Assembly (NCBI GenBank): GCA_017451685.1
Contig: JAFTNV010000022.1
Coordinates: 54,354-118,353 of the forward strand
Direction of reading: 5' to 3'
Source of the DNA: Alistipes sp.
Lineage (GTDB): Bacteria; Bacteroidota; Bacteroidia; Bacteroidales; Rikenellaceae
Length of the DNA: 64,000 nt
Shown piece by piece: positions 1 to 8,058 of this stretch. Made by a program: the position numbers and the translations under genes. How positions within the stretch are numbered: the stretch's first letter is position 1; each line of letters opens with the position of its first letter. The notes beneath the pieces are model-generated. The model did no database searches. It saw only the letters and a program-made list of their open reading frames with translations, and had not been told where the DNA came from.

Positions 1-90
1 GCGTGCCTCAACCATCTCGAGGTAGCTCACCTGTGCCATGGCCATCGTCGCCACGATAAGGAGTGCTACGGTAGTTAATAGTTTTCTCAT
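1..90 (-). CDS. N-terminus of a secreted protein (partial, runs off the left edge)
   Basis: Thirty codons read leftward from an ATG at 90 and continue past the window edge. The product starts MRKLLTTVALLIVATMAMA and then QVSYLEM: a basic start, a hydrophobic core and an A-M-A/Q junction, which is a standard type I signal peptide. The protein is therefore likely exported to the periplasm or surface. Too little is present to name a family. An AT-rich gap with repeats lies upstream. Confidence is in the signal peptide and start, not in any function. Confidence 0.6.
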   Translation of the reverse strand, partial: MRKLLTTVALLIVATMAMAQVSYLEMVEAR

Positions 91-145
91 TATTGCAAAG
101 TTTTAAGTTATTATTAGCTAATTAATTAGTAATTTATATTTAGAG

Positions 146-262
146 ATTTTAGGGAGTCTAATGAGTTTAGTGTTTTTATCTCCACACTCCCTAATTTCTC
201 TAATTTCTCTAATTTCCCTAATCTCCCTAATCTCCCTAAATTCCCTAATCCCCCTAATCTCC
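146..262. repeat. Family A: facing arrays of 9-bp units
   Basis: A left arm of TTTAGGGAG-type units is followed by a short spacer and a right arm of about eight CTCCCTAAT/TTCCCTAAT-type units. The arms are reverse-complementary, so the transcript can fold into a long hairpin with many registers. The same design recurs at 14756-14840, 34903-35001 and 56681-56857. Together with the family D element at 277-432 it fills the 347-base gap between the first two genes. Confidence 0.75.
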
Positions 263-276
263 TTACTCAATAAAAC

Positions 277-432
277 AAGCCAGGCGCCAAACTAACCGAC
301 AAGACCCTCGGCCGATCTAAATGCTGGATTGTTGTGGTAGTTTGAGGCTGGTCGCAGGGAGAAAAAGCGGAGTTTACTTAAAGTAAATGAGCATTTTTCT
401 CGCAAGCCAGGCGCCAAACTAACCAACAAGAC
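277..432. repeat. Family D palindromic element (copy D1)
   Basis: A 29-bp direct repeat (277-305 and 404-432, one mismatch, containing CCAGGCGCCAAACTAACC) bounds the region. The right copy is also the right arm of a long imperfect palindrome whose left arm begins near 333 and whose centre is GTTTACTTAAAGTAAAT at 373-388. The element ends six bases before the stop codon of the gene at 438-1118. The centre matches that of the element at 40091-40209. Confidence 0.6.
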
Positions 433-437
433 AGCGT

Positions 438-1118
438 TTAGATATCGTCGATGGAGAAGTCATAACTTAGCCTCTTACCCGTCGTAAACTTCGAGTTGTC
501 GAGCTTCGAGTTGAACTGGTCGACAGTGACACGTATGTTTTCCTCGTAGGGCGGCATCAGGAGGTCGAAGTTGAGAGCGTAGTTTATGGCTGTCTCGATG
601 ATGGCAACGAGAGCCTCGCGATCTATCTTCTTGGTGCCAAAGGCCATGGGGCGCACAAGGGTCTGGCGCTTACCCTCAACCCAGAAGCACTTCTCGCGGT
701 TGATGAAGATGCGGCCTATGAGGTAGCCCTCGTCGGCATTGCGGTTGTACTTCAGCGAGTCAGAGAGGAAGTTGTAGATATTGATAACACCCGTGTAGGA
801 GTTCTCCCTATTCTGCTGAAGGTAGCTATTCTGCCAGATGATGTGGTTCGAGTCGAACTCGAAGACGTCGGTGTGCATCTGGAAGAGGAGGATGTCGCTG
901 GCAACCTGCAACTGAGCCTCGAACTTACCACGGTCGCGGTACTCGATGCGCACGCGGCGGTCGAGCTTGCCATCGAGCTCGTCGTCAATCTCCGAGGCCA
1001 TCTCGAAGAGGGTCTCCTTGAGTTCGTTGAACGTAGCAAAGGTGTTGTCGAATATCTGCTGTTTGAGCGTCGACTTGCGGACAATGGCATCCAATATTTT
1101 CTCTCTTAACGTACTCAT
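438..1118 (-). CDS. Conserved hypothetical protein, 226 aa
   Basis: A soluble-looking protein with no signal peptide and no membrane segment. The first 60 residues are rich in charged helices (REKILDAIVRKSTLKQQ...), followed by a mixed alpha/beta region containing a conserved-looking GRIFINREKCFWVEGKR stretch. I do not recognise a family beyond the impression of a Bacteroidales-conserved cytoplasmic protein. The ATG at 1118 lies 15 bases after the stop of the glucosaminidase gene, so the two are probably co-transcribed from the promoter near 2275. No catalytic motif is evident. The stop codon is immediately followed by the D1 palindrome, which may end the transcript. Confidence 0.8.
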   Translation of the reverse strand: MSTLREKILDAIVRKSTLKQQIFDNTFATFNELKETLFEMASEIDDELDGKLDRRVRIEYRDRGKFEAQLQVASDILLFQMHTDVFEFDSNHIIWQNSYLQQNRENSYTGVINIYNFLSDSLKYNRNADEGYLIGRIFINREKCFWVEGKRQTLVRPMAFGTKKIDREALVAIIETAINYALNFDLLMPPYEENIRVTVDQFNSKLDNSKFTTGKRLSYDFSIDDI

Positions 1119-1133
1119 ATATCGTTGTGTTAA

Positions 1134-2252
1134 TTATCGTAGTCGTATGGTCTGGCCATCCATGAGCGTGGCCGTGGGGCGTATCTTATTGAGCTTCGAC
1201 AGCTGCGTGAGGCGTATGCCGTATATCTGCGAGATGAGGTGCAGGGTCTCGCCCTCGACAACCCTATGGAACATGCCCTCGCCATTCCAACGTGCCGCCT
1301 TACGCTCGATGTAGAGCACATCGCCATCCTCGGGCTGCGTGCGGTTCTCCACGTCGTTGAACTTACGCAGCGTCGCGGGCGACACCTCGAAGAGCTCGCC
1401 TATACGCTCGTAGGTATCACCCCTCTTGGTGATGATGTAGTGCGCGCCATTTGTGCGGAAGACATTGTAGCCGAAGTGCGAGTTTATCGACACGCGGAAG
1501 TTATTCGGGTCGATGCCACGGTCGGCATACGCCGTGGTGATGTCGCGCGGCATGTCGGGCACCGCAGCATCAGCGACACTATCCGCGGGCTCTAGCGTAG
1601 GCTCGCTCGGCGGCGTGATGGCCGTGTCGAGGCTCAACTTACCGGCAAGGAAGTCGTCGTAGAGCTTAAGGCCATCGGGGCGGTCGAGGAGGTATAGTTG
1701 GTAGCGCTCGATGACACCTATGAGGCGCTCGGCATAGTCGGGTGCTGTGGCATAGCCCGCCTGCTTAAGACCCTTAGCCCAGCTCTTATAGTCGTCCGTG
1801 GCGTAGGCAAAGAGGAAGTCGTAGCGGCTGCCACTGCATAGGAAGTCGGCATGGTCGGCAAAGGACTCCTCGGCAGTGTCGTATACGCGGAAGCAGTCGT
1901 CGGGGCGGTCGTCGGCATGCGTGATGGTCTTGCCCGTCCACGACCCCTTGCACTTTATGCAGAAGTGGTTATTAGCCACACGCGCGAGGTAGCCATTGCC
2001 GAAGCCCGACTCGAGGAAGGCCTGCCCCATGGTTATGCTCGCGGGGATGCCGTAGACCTCCATGTTGTCTATGGCCGTAGCGCGCCACTTGTATATATAC
2101 TCCTCGGGCGTGAGTTTCACCCACTCGTCGACAGGCTTCTCGGCCTTATCTGGCTCAGGCTCATTCACCTGAGCATATACCGCGGGTGCCGCGACAACCA
2201 TAGCCACAGCCACCAATGCCACTCTCAGTATACTATCTACCTTGATTCTCAT
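1134..2252 (-). CDS. Secreted glucosaminidase-domain protein with two LysM repeats
   Basis: Predicted peptidoglycan hydrolase of 372 aa. Residues 1-27 form a signal peptide ending A-V-Y-A/Q. Residues about 48-195 match the glucosaminidase (FlgJ/Auto type) domain, with the catalytic-glutamate context GQAFLESGFGNGYLA and the downstream CIKCKGSWTGK and RVYDTAEESFADH blocks usual for this family. Two LysM repeats follow (about 273-317, YIITKRGDTYERIGELF; about 329-372, FHRVVEGETLHLISQIYGI), which bind glycan strands. The enzyme would cleave the GlcNAc-MurNAc backbone in the periplasm during wall turnover. It heads a two-gene transcript with the unknown protein downstream; a good -7/-33 promoter lies at 2275-2305. 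Substrate specificity cannot be read from sequence. Confidence 0.9.
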   Translation of the reverse strand: MRIKVDSILRVALVAVAMVVAAPAVYAQVNEPEPDKAEKPVDEWVKLTPEEYIYKWRATAIDNMEVYGIPASITMGQAFLESGFGNGYLARVANNHFCIKCKGSWTGKTITHADDRPDDCFRVYDTAEESFADHADFLCSGSRYDFLFAYATDDYKSWAKGLKQAGYATAPDYAERLIGVIERYQLYLLDRPDGLKLYDDFLAGKLSLDTAITPPSEPTLEPADSVADAAVPDMPRDITTAYADRGIDPNNFRVSINSHFGYNVFRTNGAHYIITKRGDTYERIGELFEVSPATLRKFNDVENRTQPEDGDVLYIERKAARWNGEGMFHRVVEGETLHLISQIYGIRLTQLSKLNKIRPTATLMDGQTIRLR

Positions 2253-2274
2253 ATTGTATAAGCATAGTTTTTTG

Positions 2275-2305
2275 CAAATATACGAAAAAAAGTGAAAAAA
2301 GACAA
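2275..2305 (-). promoter_or_regulatory. Promoter for the glucosaminidase gene
   Basis: CAAATATA at 2275-2282 is the reverse complement of the Bacteroidota -7 box TATATTTG, and CAA at 2303-2305 gives a -33 TTG with 20-base spacing. The start codon is about 22 bases downstream. Confidence 0.65.
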
Positions 2306-2378
2306 TACCGCGACTAAAAGAGATAAAAAAATACGCACCGATTGCTCGATGCGTATCATGTCATGCTTAGTCAAAGTA

Positions 2379-2963
2379 TTAGAACTCAACGACGGGAGCC
2401 ACCTCGGCACCCTCCGCAGCCTCGAACATAGCCTTACGCTCGAAGCCAAACATCGAGGCGATAAGGTTTGTCGGGAAGCGACGAATCTTCACGTTATACT
2501 TCTTGACAGCCTCGTTATACTTCCTACGCTCGGTAGAGATACGGTTCTCCGTGCCCTCGAGCTGCGCTTGGAGGTCGCGGAAGTTGGTGCTCGCCTTAAG
2601 GTCGGGATAGCTCTCCGAGATGGCGATAAGACGACCAAGAGCCCTACCCACCTCATCCTGCGCAGCCATCCAGCGCTCCATCTCCTCGGGCGTAGCCGTC
2701 GAGGGGTCTATGGTGATAGAGGTTGCAGCGCTACGTGCTGCCGTCACAGACTCAAGGGTCTCGGCCTCATGCGCAGCGTAGCCCTTAACCGTATTTACGA
2801 GGTTGGGGATAAGGTCGCTACGACGCTGATATACGGTCTCCACATTTGCCCATGCCTCCTCGACAGTCGTCTCCTTCGACACAAGGCCGTTATAGGCGCT
2901 AATGGCCCACACGACGATGACGGCAACGATGCCGATAACAATCCACATCTTCTTGTTTTTCAT
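2379..2963 (-). CDS. lemA: LemA family protein
   Basis: A 194-aa protein with one N-terminal membrane anchor (residues about 5-22, MWIVIGIVAVIVVWAISAYN) followed by a long helical domain typical of LemA: NGLVSKETTVEEAWANVETVY, then QRRSDLIPNLVNTVKGYA, and YPDLKAS later. LemA proteins are membrane-anchored helical bundles of unsettled molecular role, often linked to envelope maintenance. It follows the TPM-domain gene by 29 bases; the LemA/TPM pairing is a recurrent gene neighbourhood, so the two probably act together at the inner membrane. Confidence 0.9.
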   Translation of the reverse strand: MKNKKMWIVIGIVAVIVVWAISAYNGLVSKETTVEEAWANVETVYQRRSDLIPNLVNTVKGYAAHEAETLESVTAARSAATSITIDPSTATPEEMERWMAAQDEVGRALGRLIAISESYPDLKASTNFRDLQAQLEGTENRISTERRKYNEAVKKYNVKIRRFPTNLIASMFGFERKAMFEAAEGAEVAPVVEF

Positions 2964-2992
2964 GCTTTTAATATTTTATTTGTTAGACATTT

Positions 2993-3892
2993 CTACCAGC
3001 GTGAGCCTCCGCCACCGCCACCAAACGAGCCGCCACCGAAGCCACCACCAAACGAGCCTCCGCCACCGCCGAAGCCACCACCGCCCATGGGGAATATCCA
3101 TATACCGCCACCACGACGCGGGCCTTGATGGTCGTTGCGCTGCGTGGTGCGCGTATGCTCCGAGTGACAGCTGTCGCAGACGAGGCGCTCGATGATAGCC
3201 GTAGCCGTCATCGTGCGCTCGACAACGCGCAACTTATGCTTGCCACACGTGGGGCACTTCGTCTTCTTATACTCGTAGACAAGGAGTAACACGATGGGGA
3301 ACAGTATGAAGCATACGGCAAGGATTATGGCCAGCATAGCACCCTCATCGTCACCTTCGGCAACAGGAAGCTCGCCATCCGTGAAGAGTTTATCCACAGC
3401 GCGCATGCCCGCGACCATGCCCGCAGAGTAGTCGCCATCGCGAAAATAGGGCAACATATAATCCTCCTGAATCCTCACGCACATAACATCGGGCAGCACG
3501 CCCTCGATGCCGTAGCCCGTGAAGAAGCGTATCTCGTGCATATCCTCCACCAGAAGCACACCGAGGCCGTTATCCAACTCGTCATCGCCCACGCCCCAGC
3601 GCTCAAAGAGCCTCTGGCCGAAGGTGAAGGGGTCGCGAGGCTCGATGTCGCGCACAGCGACGATGGCGACCTCCGCAATACCGCGCTCCTTGAGCGAGTA
3701 ACACAGCGAGTCGAGCGTAGCAACAGCATCGCGAGAGAGGATGCCGTCGGGGTTCGACACGAAGCGCGTGCGGTCGTTAACCTGCACATTGGGCACATCA
3801 CCAAGGCGGTAGGCACGTGCCATAGCCACGGTGGTCGTCATGCCAAGGAGCATGACAACAACAGCGACAACTCTTATAACTCTACCTTTCAT
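2993..3892 (-). CDS. TPM domain membrane protein (YgcG type) with zinc ribbon and glycine-rich tail
   Basis: A 299-aa protein starting MKGRVIRVVAVVVMLLG (ATG at 3892, chosen over an ATG five codons upstream because the signal peptide begins here). After the signal peptide comes a TPM domain (about 30-170; VSNPDGILSRDAVATLDSL, then NGLGVLLVEDMHEIRFFTGYGIEG) facing the periplasm, a transmembrane helix (AIILAVCFILFPIVLLLVY), a cytosolic zinc-ribbon-like CPTCG...CDSC pair, and a low-complexity Gly/Ser tail ending GGGSRW. This is the known architecture of TPM proteins encoded beside lemA. TPM domains have been linked to phosphatase activity in plants and to membrane repair; the bacterial role is unclear. 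Confidence 0.88.
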   Translation of the reverse strand: MKGRVIRVVAVVVMLLGMTTTVAMARAYRLGDVPNVQVNDRTRFVSNPDGILSRDAVATLDSLCYSLKERGIAEVAIVAVRDIEPRDPFTFGQRLFERWGVGDDELDNGLGVLLVEDMHEIRFFTGYGIEGVLPDVMCVRIQEDYMLPYFRDGDYSAGMVAGMRAVDKLFTDGELPVAEGDDEGAMLAIILAVCFILFPIVLLLVYEYKKTKCPTCGKHKLRVVERTMTATAIIERLVCDSCHSEHTRTTQRNDHQGPRRGGGIWIFPMGGGGFGGGGGSFGGGFGGGSFGGGGGGSRW

Positions 3893-3905
3893 ATTATATA
3901 TAAAC

Positions 3906-3942
3906 ACGGGCGTGACCGAAATATTGTATCGGCAACGCCCGT
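3906..3942 (-). terminator. Hairpin after adk
   Basis: ACGGGCGT pairs with ACGCCCGT around an inner CCGA/TCGG pair. It lies between the adk stop and the TPM gene start, and on the reverse strand is followed by a weakly T-rich GTTTATAT. Possible terminator of adk or an attenuator ahead of TPM-lemA. Confidence 0.5.
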
Positions 3943-3967
3943 AAGTCTACCTATCAATCACAAAAAG

Positions 3968-4540
3968 CTACTTCTTGGCATCGATAACCTCACACAGGCG
4001 CTCGAAGACCTCGTCCATGGTGCCGAGGCCGTTGATGTCGGCATACTTCTGCTGCTTCGCGTAGTGGTCAGCGACGATGGCCGTCTGTGCACGATACACC
4101 TCGATGCGGTTGCGGATGACATCCTCCGAGGCATCATCGGCACGTCCCGAGTCCTTACCACGGAGCAGTATGCGGCGCACAAGCTCATCCTCCGGAACAT
4201 CCATATAGACCATAACATCGACCTTCGAGCCCATCTCATCGAGCATGGTATCGAAAATCTCGGCCTGCGCCGTAGTGCGGGGGAAGCCGTCAAAGATGCA
4301 ACCCTTATCCGAGTGTGTACGCATATAGTCGCGCACCATCTCCACAACGATAGAATCGGGAGCAAGCTCACCACGCGATATATAAGCCTCCATGCTCTTG
4401 CCGAGCTCCGTGCCACGCTTAATCTCCGACCTAATCACCTCACCCGTAGATATATGGTAGAGGTCGTAGTGCTCAGCAAGGCGCGTAGCCTGCGTTCCCT
4501 TACCACACCCCGGGGCTCCAAAAAGTATTATGTTTAACAT
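3968..4540 (-). CDS. adk: Adenylate kinase
   Basis: Catalyses ATP + AMP = 2 ADP in the cytoplasm. The 190-aa product has the P-loop GAPGCGKGTQ at residues 8-17, the AMP-site segment ISTGEVIRSEIKRGTELG, the FDGFPRTTAQAE block and the arginine-bearing GRADDASEDVIRNRIE region of the lid/core. Its length fits the short-lid bacterial form (about 190 aa), which lacks the long zinc or zinc-like lid. It is transcribed leftward from a promoter at 4585-4592 that is back-to-back with the thiL promoter. Downstream are the TPM-lemA genes, separated by a hairpin. Confidence 0.97.
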   Translation of the reverse strand: MLNIILFGAPGCGKGTQATRLAEHYDLYHISTGEVIRSEIKRGTELGKSMEAYISRGELAPDSIVVEMVRDYMRTHSDKGCIFDGFPRTTAQAEIFDTMLDEMGSKVDVMVYMDVPEDELVRRILLRGKDSGRADDASEDVIRNRIEVYRAQTAIVADHYAKQQKYADINGLGTMDEVFERLCEVIDAKK

Positions 4541-4584
4541 TTTATTTAAGTTTTATGTTACGTGTCGTTGAAAAAAATTTGAGG

Positions 4585-4592
4585 CAAAGATA
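4585..4592 (-). promoter_or_regulatory. -7 box for adk
   Basis: CAAAGATA is the reverse complement of TATCTTTG, 45 bases upstream of the adk ATG. No well-spaced -33 box was seen. Confidence 0.55.
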
Positions 4593-4600
4593 TATTTTTT

Positions 4601-4632
4601 TTTGCAACTTTCCAATCAAAAAGGTACTTTTG
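4601..4632 (+). promoter_or_regulatory. Promoter for thiL
   Basis: TTTG at 4601-4604 and TACTTTTG at 4625-4632, separated by 20 bases, match the Bacteroidota -33/-7 consensus. The thiL ATG is 25 bases downstream, which supports the start at 4657. Confidence 0.7.
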
Positions 4633-4656
4633 CAAAAAATTTATTTATTAGCGATT

Positions 4657-5685
4657 ATGAACAGTAAACATACCACAGAGATAGCCTCGTTAGGCGAGTT
4701 TGGCCTTATCGACCGCCTCACAGCGCGCCTCGGGAAGCGTAACAGCACAACGCTACGTGGCGCGGGCGACGATGCTGCCGTCATAGACCTCGGCGAGGAG
4801 GTCATGCTCCTTACGACCGACATGCTCACCGAGGGCATAGACTTCGACCTGAGCTACTTCCCGCTCAAGCACCTCGGCTACAAGGCCATCGTCCGTGGCG
4901 TGAACGACATCCTGGCGATGAACGCACAACCCGAGCATGTTGTCGTCGCCCTCGGCGTATCGGCAAAGATATCGGTGGAGGCCCTCGACGAGCTATACGA
5001 GGGCATGGAGCACGCCTGCAACGAGCTTGGCGTAGACCTCGTAGGTGGCGACACCACAGCATCCCTAAACGGCCTCGTGATAACCATCTCGGCAACGGGA
5101 CGCACAAAAAAGGAGGATGTGGTATACCGCAGTGGCGCCAAGGAGCACGACCTTATATGTATAACATCGAACCTCGGTGCTGCATACATGGGTCTACATC
5201 TGTTGGAGCGCGAGAAGCGCGTATTGAAGGATGTTGAGAATCCCGAGCCTAAGTTCGAGGGTCACGAATATCTCTTGGAGCGCTACCTCAAGCCGCGCGC
5301 GCGTGTAAATGTCCTCGAGGCACTACGCGAGGAGGGCATACGTCCCACAGCTATGATAGACCTCTCGGATGGATTAGCCTCAGACCTACGACAGATATGT
5401 CGCGCCTCGGAGTGTGGCGCACGCATATATCTCGAGCGCATACCCATAGCTCGCCAGACGACGGAGCTTGCCGAGGAGATGCACATCGACCCCGTCATCG
5501 CAGCACTCAATGGCGGCGAGGATCACGAGTTATTATTCACCGTGCCATTGGACAAGCAGGAGGCTGTGATGCGCTTAGGCCTCGTAGATGTCATCGGCCA
5601 CATCACGCGCCCCGAGAGCGGCGTGATACTCGTAACACCCGATGGCGAGGGCATAGCACTCAAAGCACAAGCCTTTGATAGATAA
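4657..5685 (+). CDS. thiL: Thiamine-monophosphate kinase
   Basis: Phosphorylates thiamine monophosphate to the cofactor thiamine diphosphate using ATP. The 342-aa protein has the PurM-like architecture: LGEFGLIDRL near the start, GAGDDAAVIDLGEEVML with the metal-binding aspartates, TTDMLTEGIDFDL, LGYKAIVRGVNDILAMNA, then VGGDTTAS and AMIDLSDGLASDL, and GGEDHELLFTVP near the end. The ATG at 4657 is preferred over an in-frame ATG at 4555 because the promoter lies between them. No TPP riboswitch was recognised upstream. The stop codon TAA runs directly into a family B GAGTAGT repeat. Confidence 0.96.
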   Translation: MNSKHTTEIASLGEFGLIDRLTARLGKRNSTTLRGAGDDAAVIDLGEEVMLLTTDMLTEGIDFDLSYFPLKHLGYKAIVRGVNDILAMNAQPEHVVVALGVSAKISVEALDELYEGMEHACNELGVDLVGGDTTASLNGLVITISATGRTKKEDVVYRSGAKEHDLICITSNLGAAYMGLHLLEREKRVLKDVENPEPKFEGHEYLLERYLKPRARVNVLEALREEGIRPTAMIDLSDGLASDLRQICRASECGARIYLERIPIARQTTELAEEMHIDPVIAALNGGEDHELLFTVPLDKQEAVMRLGLVDVIGHITRPESGVILVTPDGEGIALKAQAFDR

Positions 5686-5741
5686 TGAGTAATGAGTAGT
5701 GAGTAGTGAGTAATTAAAAATTTACTAATTACTCATTACCT
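5683..5741. repeat. Family B: GAGTAGT repeat array with inverted arm
   Basis: Starts at the thiL stop codon and contains about four 7-bp units of the GAGTAAT/GAGTAGT type. An inverted arm, ATTACTCATTACC, follows at about 5728-5740. It separates the convergent thiL and DUF4837 genes, ending a few bases before the DUF4837 stop. It can fold as a hairpin and may serve as a bidirectional terminator. Confidence 0.75.
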
Positions 5742-5744
5742 TAA

Positions 5745-6731
5745 TTATTTAAGCGTATAGAATAGGTGTTCAAGTTCTCGAAGGAGGTTACGCTGCGGAT
5801 CCTCTGGAGCGTAGAGGGCAAACATGATGGTTAGAATCTTATCGTCAGCCTCGTCCACCGACGAGAAGCTAACGAAGGGGCCTCCCATAAAGTCGTTGTT
5901 CACCTCCCACCAGCCACGCAGCTCGACCCACTCTCTACCGCCACGCTCAACAGTAGTGGCATAGACAGGGGCTTGCTCACTGACACCGAGGTACGAGCCC
6001 ACGGCTCCCTTGCTCGTAATCGACGACAGCTTATTATCGAGCGACATCATCAGCCACTTCGGAGTCATATCCTCGGGGTTGGTATATACCGACTCGTAGG
6101 TAAAGATATACTGCGCCTTCGTTGGGTAATCACGCAGATACCACGTGAGGCTCTTATCTGCCGTCGTAGCCTTAAAGAAGCTCTGGGGGATAAGCATATC
6201 GAAGCCTGTCGTAGCCTTAAAGTCGGCCATAAGCTCCTCGGCAGGGCGCTGAGCATAGTAGCCATTACTCTTCTTACGCTCGCCATCCTCCAGCACCTCG
6301 CGTATAGCATCCGCAGCAGTCGTCACAAACGCTGTGGCCGAGGTCACCGTGGGTGCCGTGATGATGACGACGGTCTGCGGGCGGGCATACACATTCTTCT
6401 CGACACTGAACGACGGCTCCGTGACGGCCGTATTTATGTTTATAACCAACAGGTTGCCATACATCATATCAATGTTCGACGCCTTGTCAGGGGCTACCTG
6501 CTTGACGATATTAAACAATCCCTGGGGGCGCGTGAGGCCCGGGGTGGGAGCCTCCAAGAGGTCGCACACGGCATACGATAGGTCGCCACGCCACGCCTCG
6601 TCCGAGCAGACGACAACGACATCGTAGTTCTCGCCGGCGGTATTCTTCGAGGGCGCATCGCTCTTAACGGTACAGCCACAAACCGCAAACGTCATGGCTG
6701 CAATAATAAAGGTGTAGATAAAGCGTTTCAT
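5745..6731 (-). CDS. DUF4837 family lipoprotein
   Basis: A 328-aa predicted lipoprotein: MKRFIYTFIIAAMTFAVCGC has a lipobox with Cys at about residue 20. The ATG at 6731 is chosen because it opens the signal peptide; in-frame ATGs lie 2 and 11 codons upstream. The body (VVVVCSDEAWRGDL, LLVININTAV, NGYYAQRPAEELMADFKA) resembles the Bacteroidota DUF4837 family of unknown function. It is monocistronic, with a -7 box at 6791-6798 back-to-back with the deacetylase promoter. It is probably anchored in the outer or inner membrane, facing the periplasm. No catalytic residues can be proposed. Confidence 0.85.
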   Translation of the reverse strand: MKRFIYTFIIAAMTFAVCGCTVKSDAPSKNTAGENYDVVVVCSDEAWRGDLSYAVCDLLEAPTPGLTRPQGLFNIVKQVAPDKASNIDMMYGNLLVININTAVTEPSFSVEKNVYARPQTVVIITAPTVTSATAFVTTAADAIREVLEDGERKKSNGYYAQRPAEELMADFKATTGFDMLIPQSFFKATTADKSLTWYLRDYPTKAQYIFTYESVYTNPEDMTPKWLMMSLDNKLSSITSKGAVGSYLGVSEQAPVYATTVERGGREWVELRGWWEVNNDFMGGPFVSFSSVDEADDKILTIMFALYAPEDPQRNLLRELEHLFYTLK

Positions 6732-6790
6732 AGTCATGATAGTTACATTCGTTATGCCCAACATCGAGCAAACATTGAGCTATATACGTA

Positions 6791-6798
6791 CAAAGGTA
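6791..6798 (-). promoter_or_regulatory. -7 box for the DUF4837 gene
   Basis: CAAAGGTA, the reverse complement of TACCTTTG, 60 bases upstream of the start codon and divergent from the deacetylase promoter 30 bases away. Confidence 0.55.
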
Positions 6799-6828
6799 GT
6801 GATATTTTTCTTTTTACGAAAAAAAAGT

Positions 6829-6836
6829 TACTTTTG
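6829..6836 (+). promoter_or_regulatory. -7 box for deacetylase-ubiX
   Basis: TACTTTTG matches TAnnTTTG exactly and lies 28 bases before the ATG at 6865. A clear -33 TTG was not seen in the A-rich upstream stretch. Confidence 0.6.
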
Positions 6837-6864
6837 CACTCTGTAACAAAAACGTAGCGCGAGA

Positions 6865-7473
6865 ATGAGAATAAACCCAGGCACGTTTCTACGCTGGATG
6901 TTTCCGGGCGTGATATGGTCTGTCGACGACCCTGAGGGCATATACCTCACCTTCGACGATGGCCCCACCCCCGGTGTGACCGAGTGGATACTACAGACGC
7001 TCGACCGCTACAACGCCAAGGCTACGTTCTTTGTCCTTGGCAAGAACGTGGAGCTATACCCCGACCTATACCAGATGATACTCGACCGCGGGCATAAGGT
7101 GGGCAACCACACATACTCGCACCAGAAGGGGTGGCGCATGTCGCTGGAGCGTTACATCGAGGATGTAGACCTCGCGGGCGACATGGTGCACACGGAGCTC
7201 TTCCGCCCACCCTACGCTCAGATAACACGCGCACAGCTACGACAGGTGGCACAGCGCTATCGCGTGGTACTGTGGAGCGTACTCTCGCGCGACTACAATC
7301 GTAAGCTATCGCCCAAGAAGTGCCTGCGTGGCACGCTCCGAGGCCTGCGCGGGGGCGACATCATCTCGCTGCACGACAGCGCCAAGTCGTTCCGTAACAC
7401 GAGTTACGTGTTGCCGGCACTGCTACGCACAGCACGCGAGAGGGGTTTAACGTGTAAGATATTGGAATTATAG
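6865..7473 (+). CDS. Polysaccharide deacetylase family protein (NodB domain)
   Basis: A 202-aa carbohydrate esterase family 4 protein expected to remove acetyl groups from GlcNAc or MurNAc in a polymer. The NodB motifs are in order: YLTFDDGPTPG (catalytic and metal-binding Asp pair, about residues 29-39), GNHTYSH (two metal-binding His), RPPYAQ, and DIISLHDSAKS (C-terminal His). The active site therefore looks complete. No signal peptide is evident: the protein starts MRINPGTFLRWMFPGV, so it may be cytoplasmic or loosely membrane-associated. ubiX starts one base after its stop codon, implying co-transcription. Whether it modifies peptidoglycan cannot be decided here. Confidence 0.9.
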   Translation: MRINPGTFLRWMFPGVIWSVDDPEGIYLTFDDGPTPGVTEWILQTLDRYNAKATFFVLGKNVELYPDLYQMILDRGHKVGNHTYSHQKGWRMSLERYIEDVDLAGDMVHTELFRPPYAQITRAQLRQVAQRYRVVLWSVLSRDYNRKLSPKKCLRGTLRGLRGGDIISLHDSAKSFRNTSYVLPALLRTARERGLTCKILEL

Positions 7474-7474
7474 T

Positions 7475-8029
7475 ATGAGAGTTCTCGTCGCCATAACCGG
7501 AGCCAGCGGCGCCATATATGCCCGCCAGGCGTTACAACTTCTATTGTCGAATGACGATGTGGAGCGCATAGGTCTTATCCTTAGCGACCATGCCGAGGAT
7601 GTAATACGTGCCGAGGGCGAGAGCCTCCCCGAGGATAGCCGCATCGTGCGCTTCGACAATAGCGACATGTGGTCGTCGGCAGCGAGTGGCTCGGCACGCT
7701 GGGATGCCATGCTCATAGTGCCCGCATCCATGGGCACGGTGGGACGCATCGCCGCAGGCATATCGCGCACGTTGATAGAGCGCGCTGCCGATGTGATGCT
7801 CAAGGAGCGCCGTCGCCTTGTGATGGTCGTGCGCGAGGCGCCCTACTCGCTCATACACCTCCGCAACATGACAACGCTCACCGAGGCGGGAGCCATCATC
7901 CTCCCCGCATCGCCATCCTTCTACTTCCGCCCCGCGGACATCGAGGCGCTGTGTCTTGGCATAACGGCACGCGCCATAGAGATGCTCGGCATCGCGGTCG
8001 AACATCAACAATGGGGCGAGGAGTTATAA
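7475..8029 (+). CDS. ubiX: Flavin prenyltransferase UbiX
   Basis: Makes prenylated FMN, the cofactor of UbiD-type decarboxylases, from FMN and dimethylallyl phosphate. The 184-aa product begins with the flavin-binding AITGASGAIYARQAL and carries the mid-protein VPASMGTVGRIAAGISRTLIERAADVML spread over two blocks, then RRLVMVVREAPYSLIHLRNM and the ILPASPSFYF segment, all standard for the family. It follows the deacetylase gene by one base. The last 60 bases of the gene and the three bases after it are repeated, with one substitution, at 8968-9030, on the far side of the zeta-like module; the copy at this end keeps the gene intact. No ubiD is seen in the window. Confidence 0.95.
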   Translation: MRVLVAITGASGAIYARQALQLLLSNDDVERIGLILSDHAEDVIRAEGESLPEDSRIVRFDNSDMWSSAASGSARWDAMLIVPASMGTVGRIAAGISRTLIERAADVMLKERRRLVMVVREAPYSLIHLRNMTTLTEAGAIILPASPSFYFRPADIEALCLGITARAIEMLGIAVEHQQWGEEL

Positions 8030-8032
8030 AAG
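7970..8032 (+). repeat. 63-bp direct repeat, left copy (ubiX 3' end)
   Basis: This stretch covers the final codons and stop codon of ubiX plus three bases. It recurs in the same orientation at 8968-9030 with a single A/T difference. The pair flanks the zeta-like module and looks like a duplicated insertion site or an att-like pair. Confidence 0.85.
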
Positions 8033-8058
8033 AGGAAAACTGTCTTGAAGCATAAAAC

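Noticed and set aside
2292-3128. Pro-rich frame (278 codons) opposite lemA and the TPM gene
   Set aside because: The PPPPPPNEPPPKP tail is the complement of the Gly-rich TPM tail; no promoter or family match.
4555-4656. 34-codon N-terminal extension of ThiL
   Set aside because: The extension starts upstream of the only good promoter (4601-4632) and has no similarity to ThiL; the start at 4657 fits family length.
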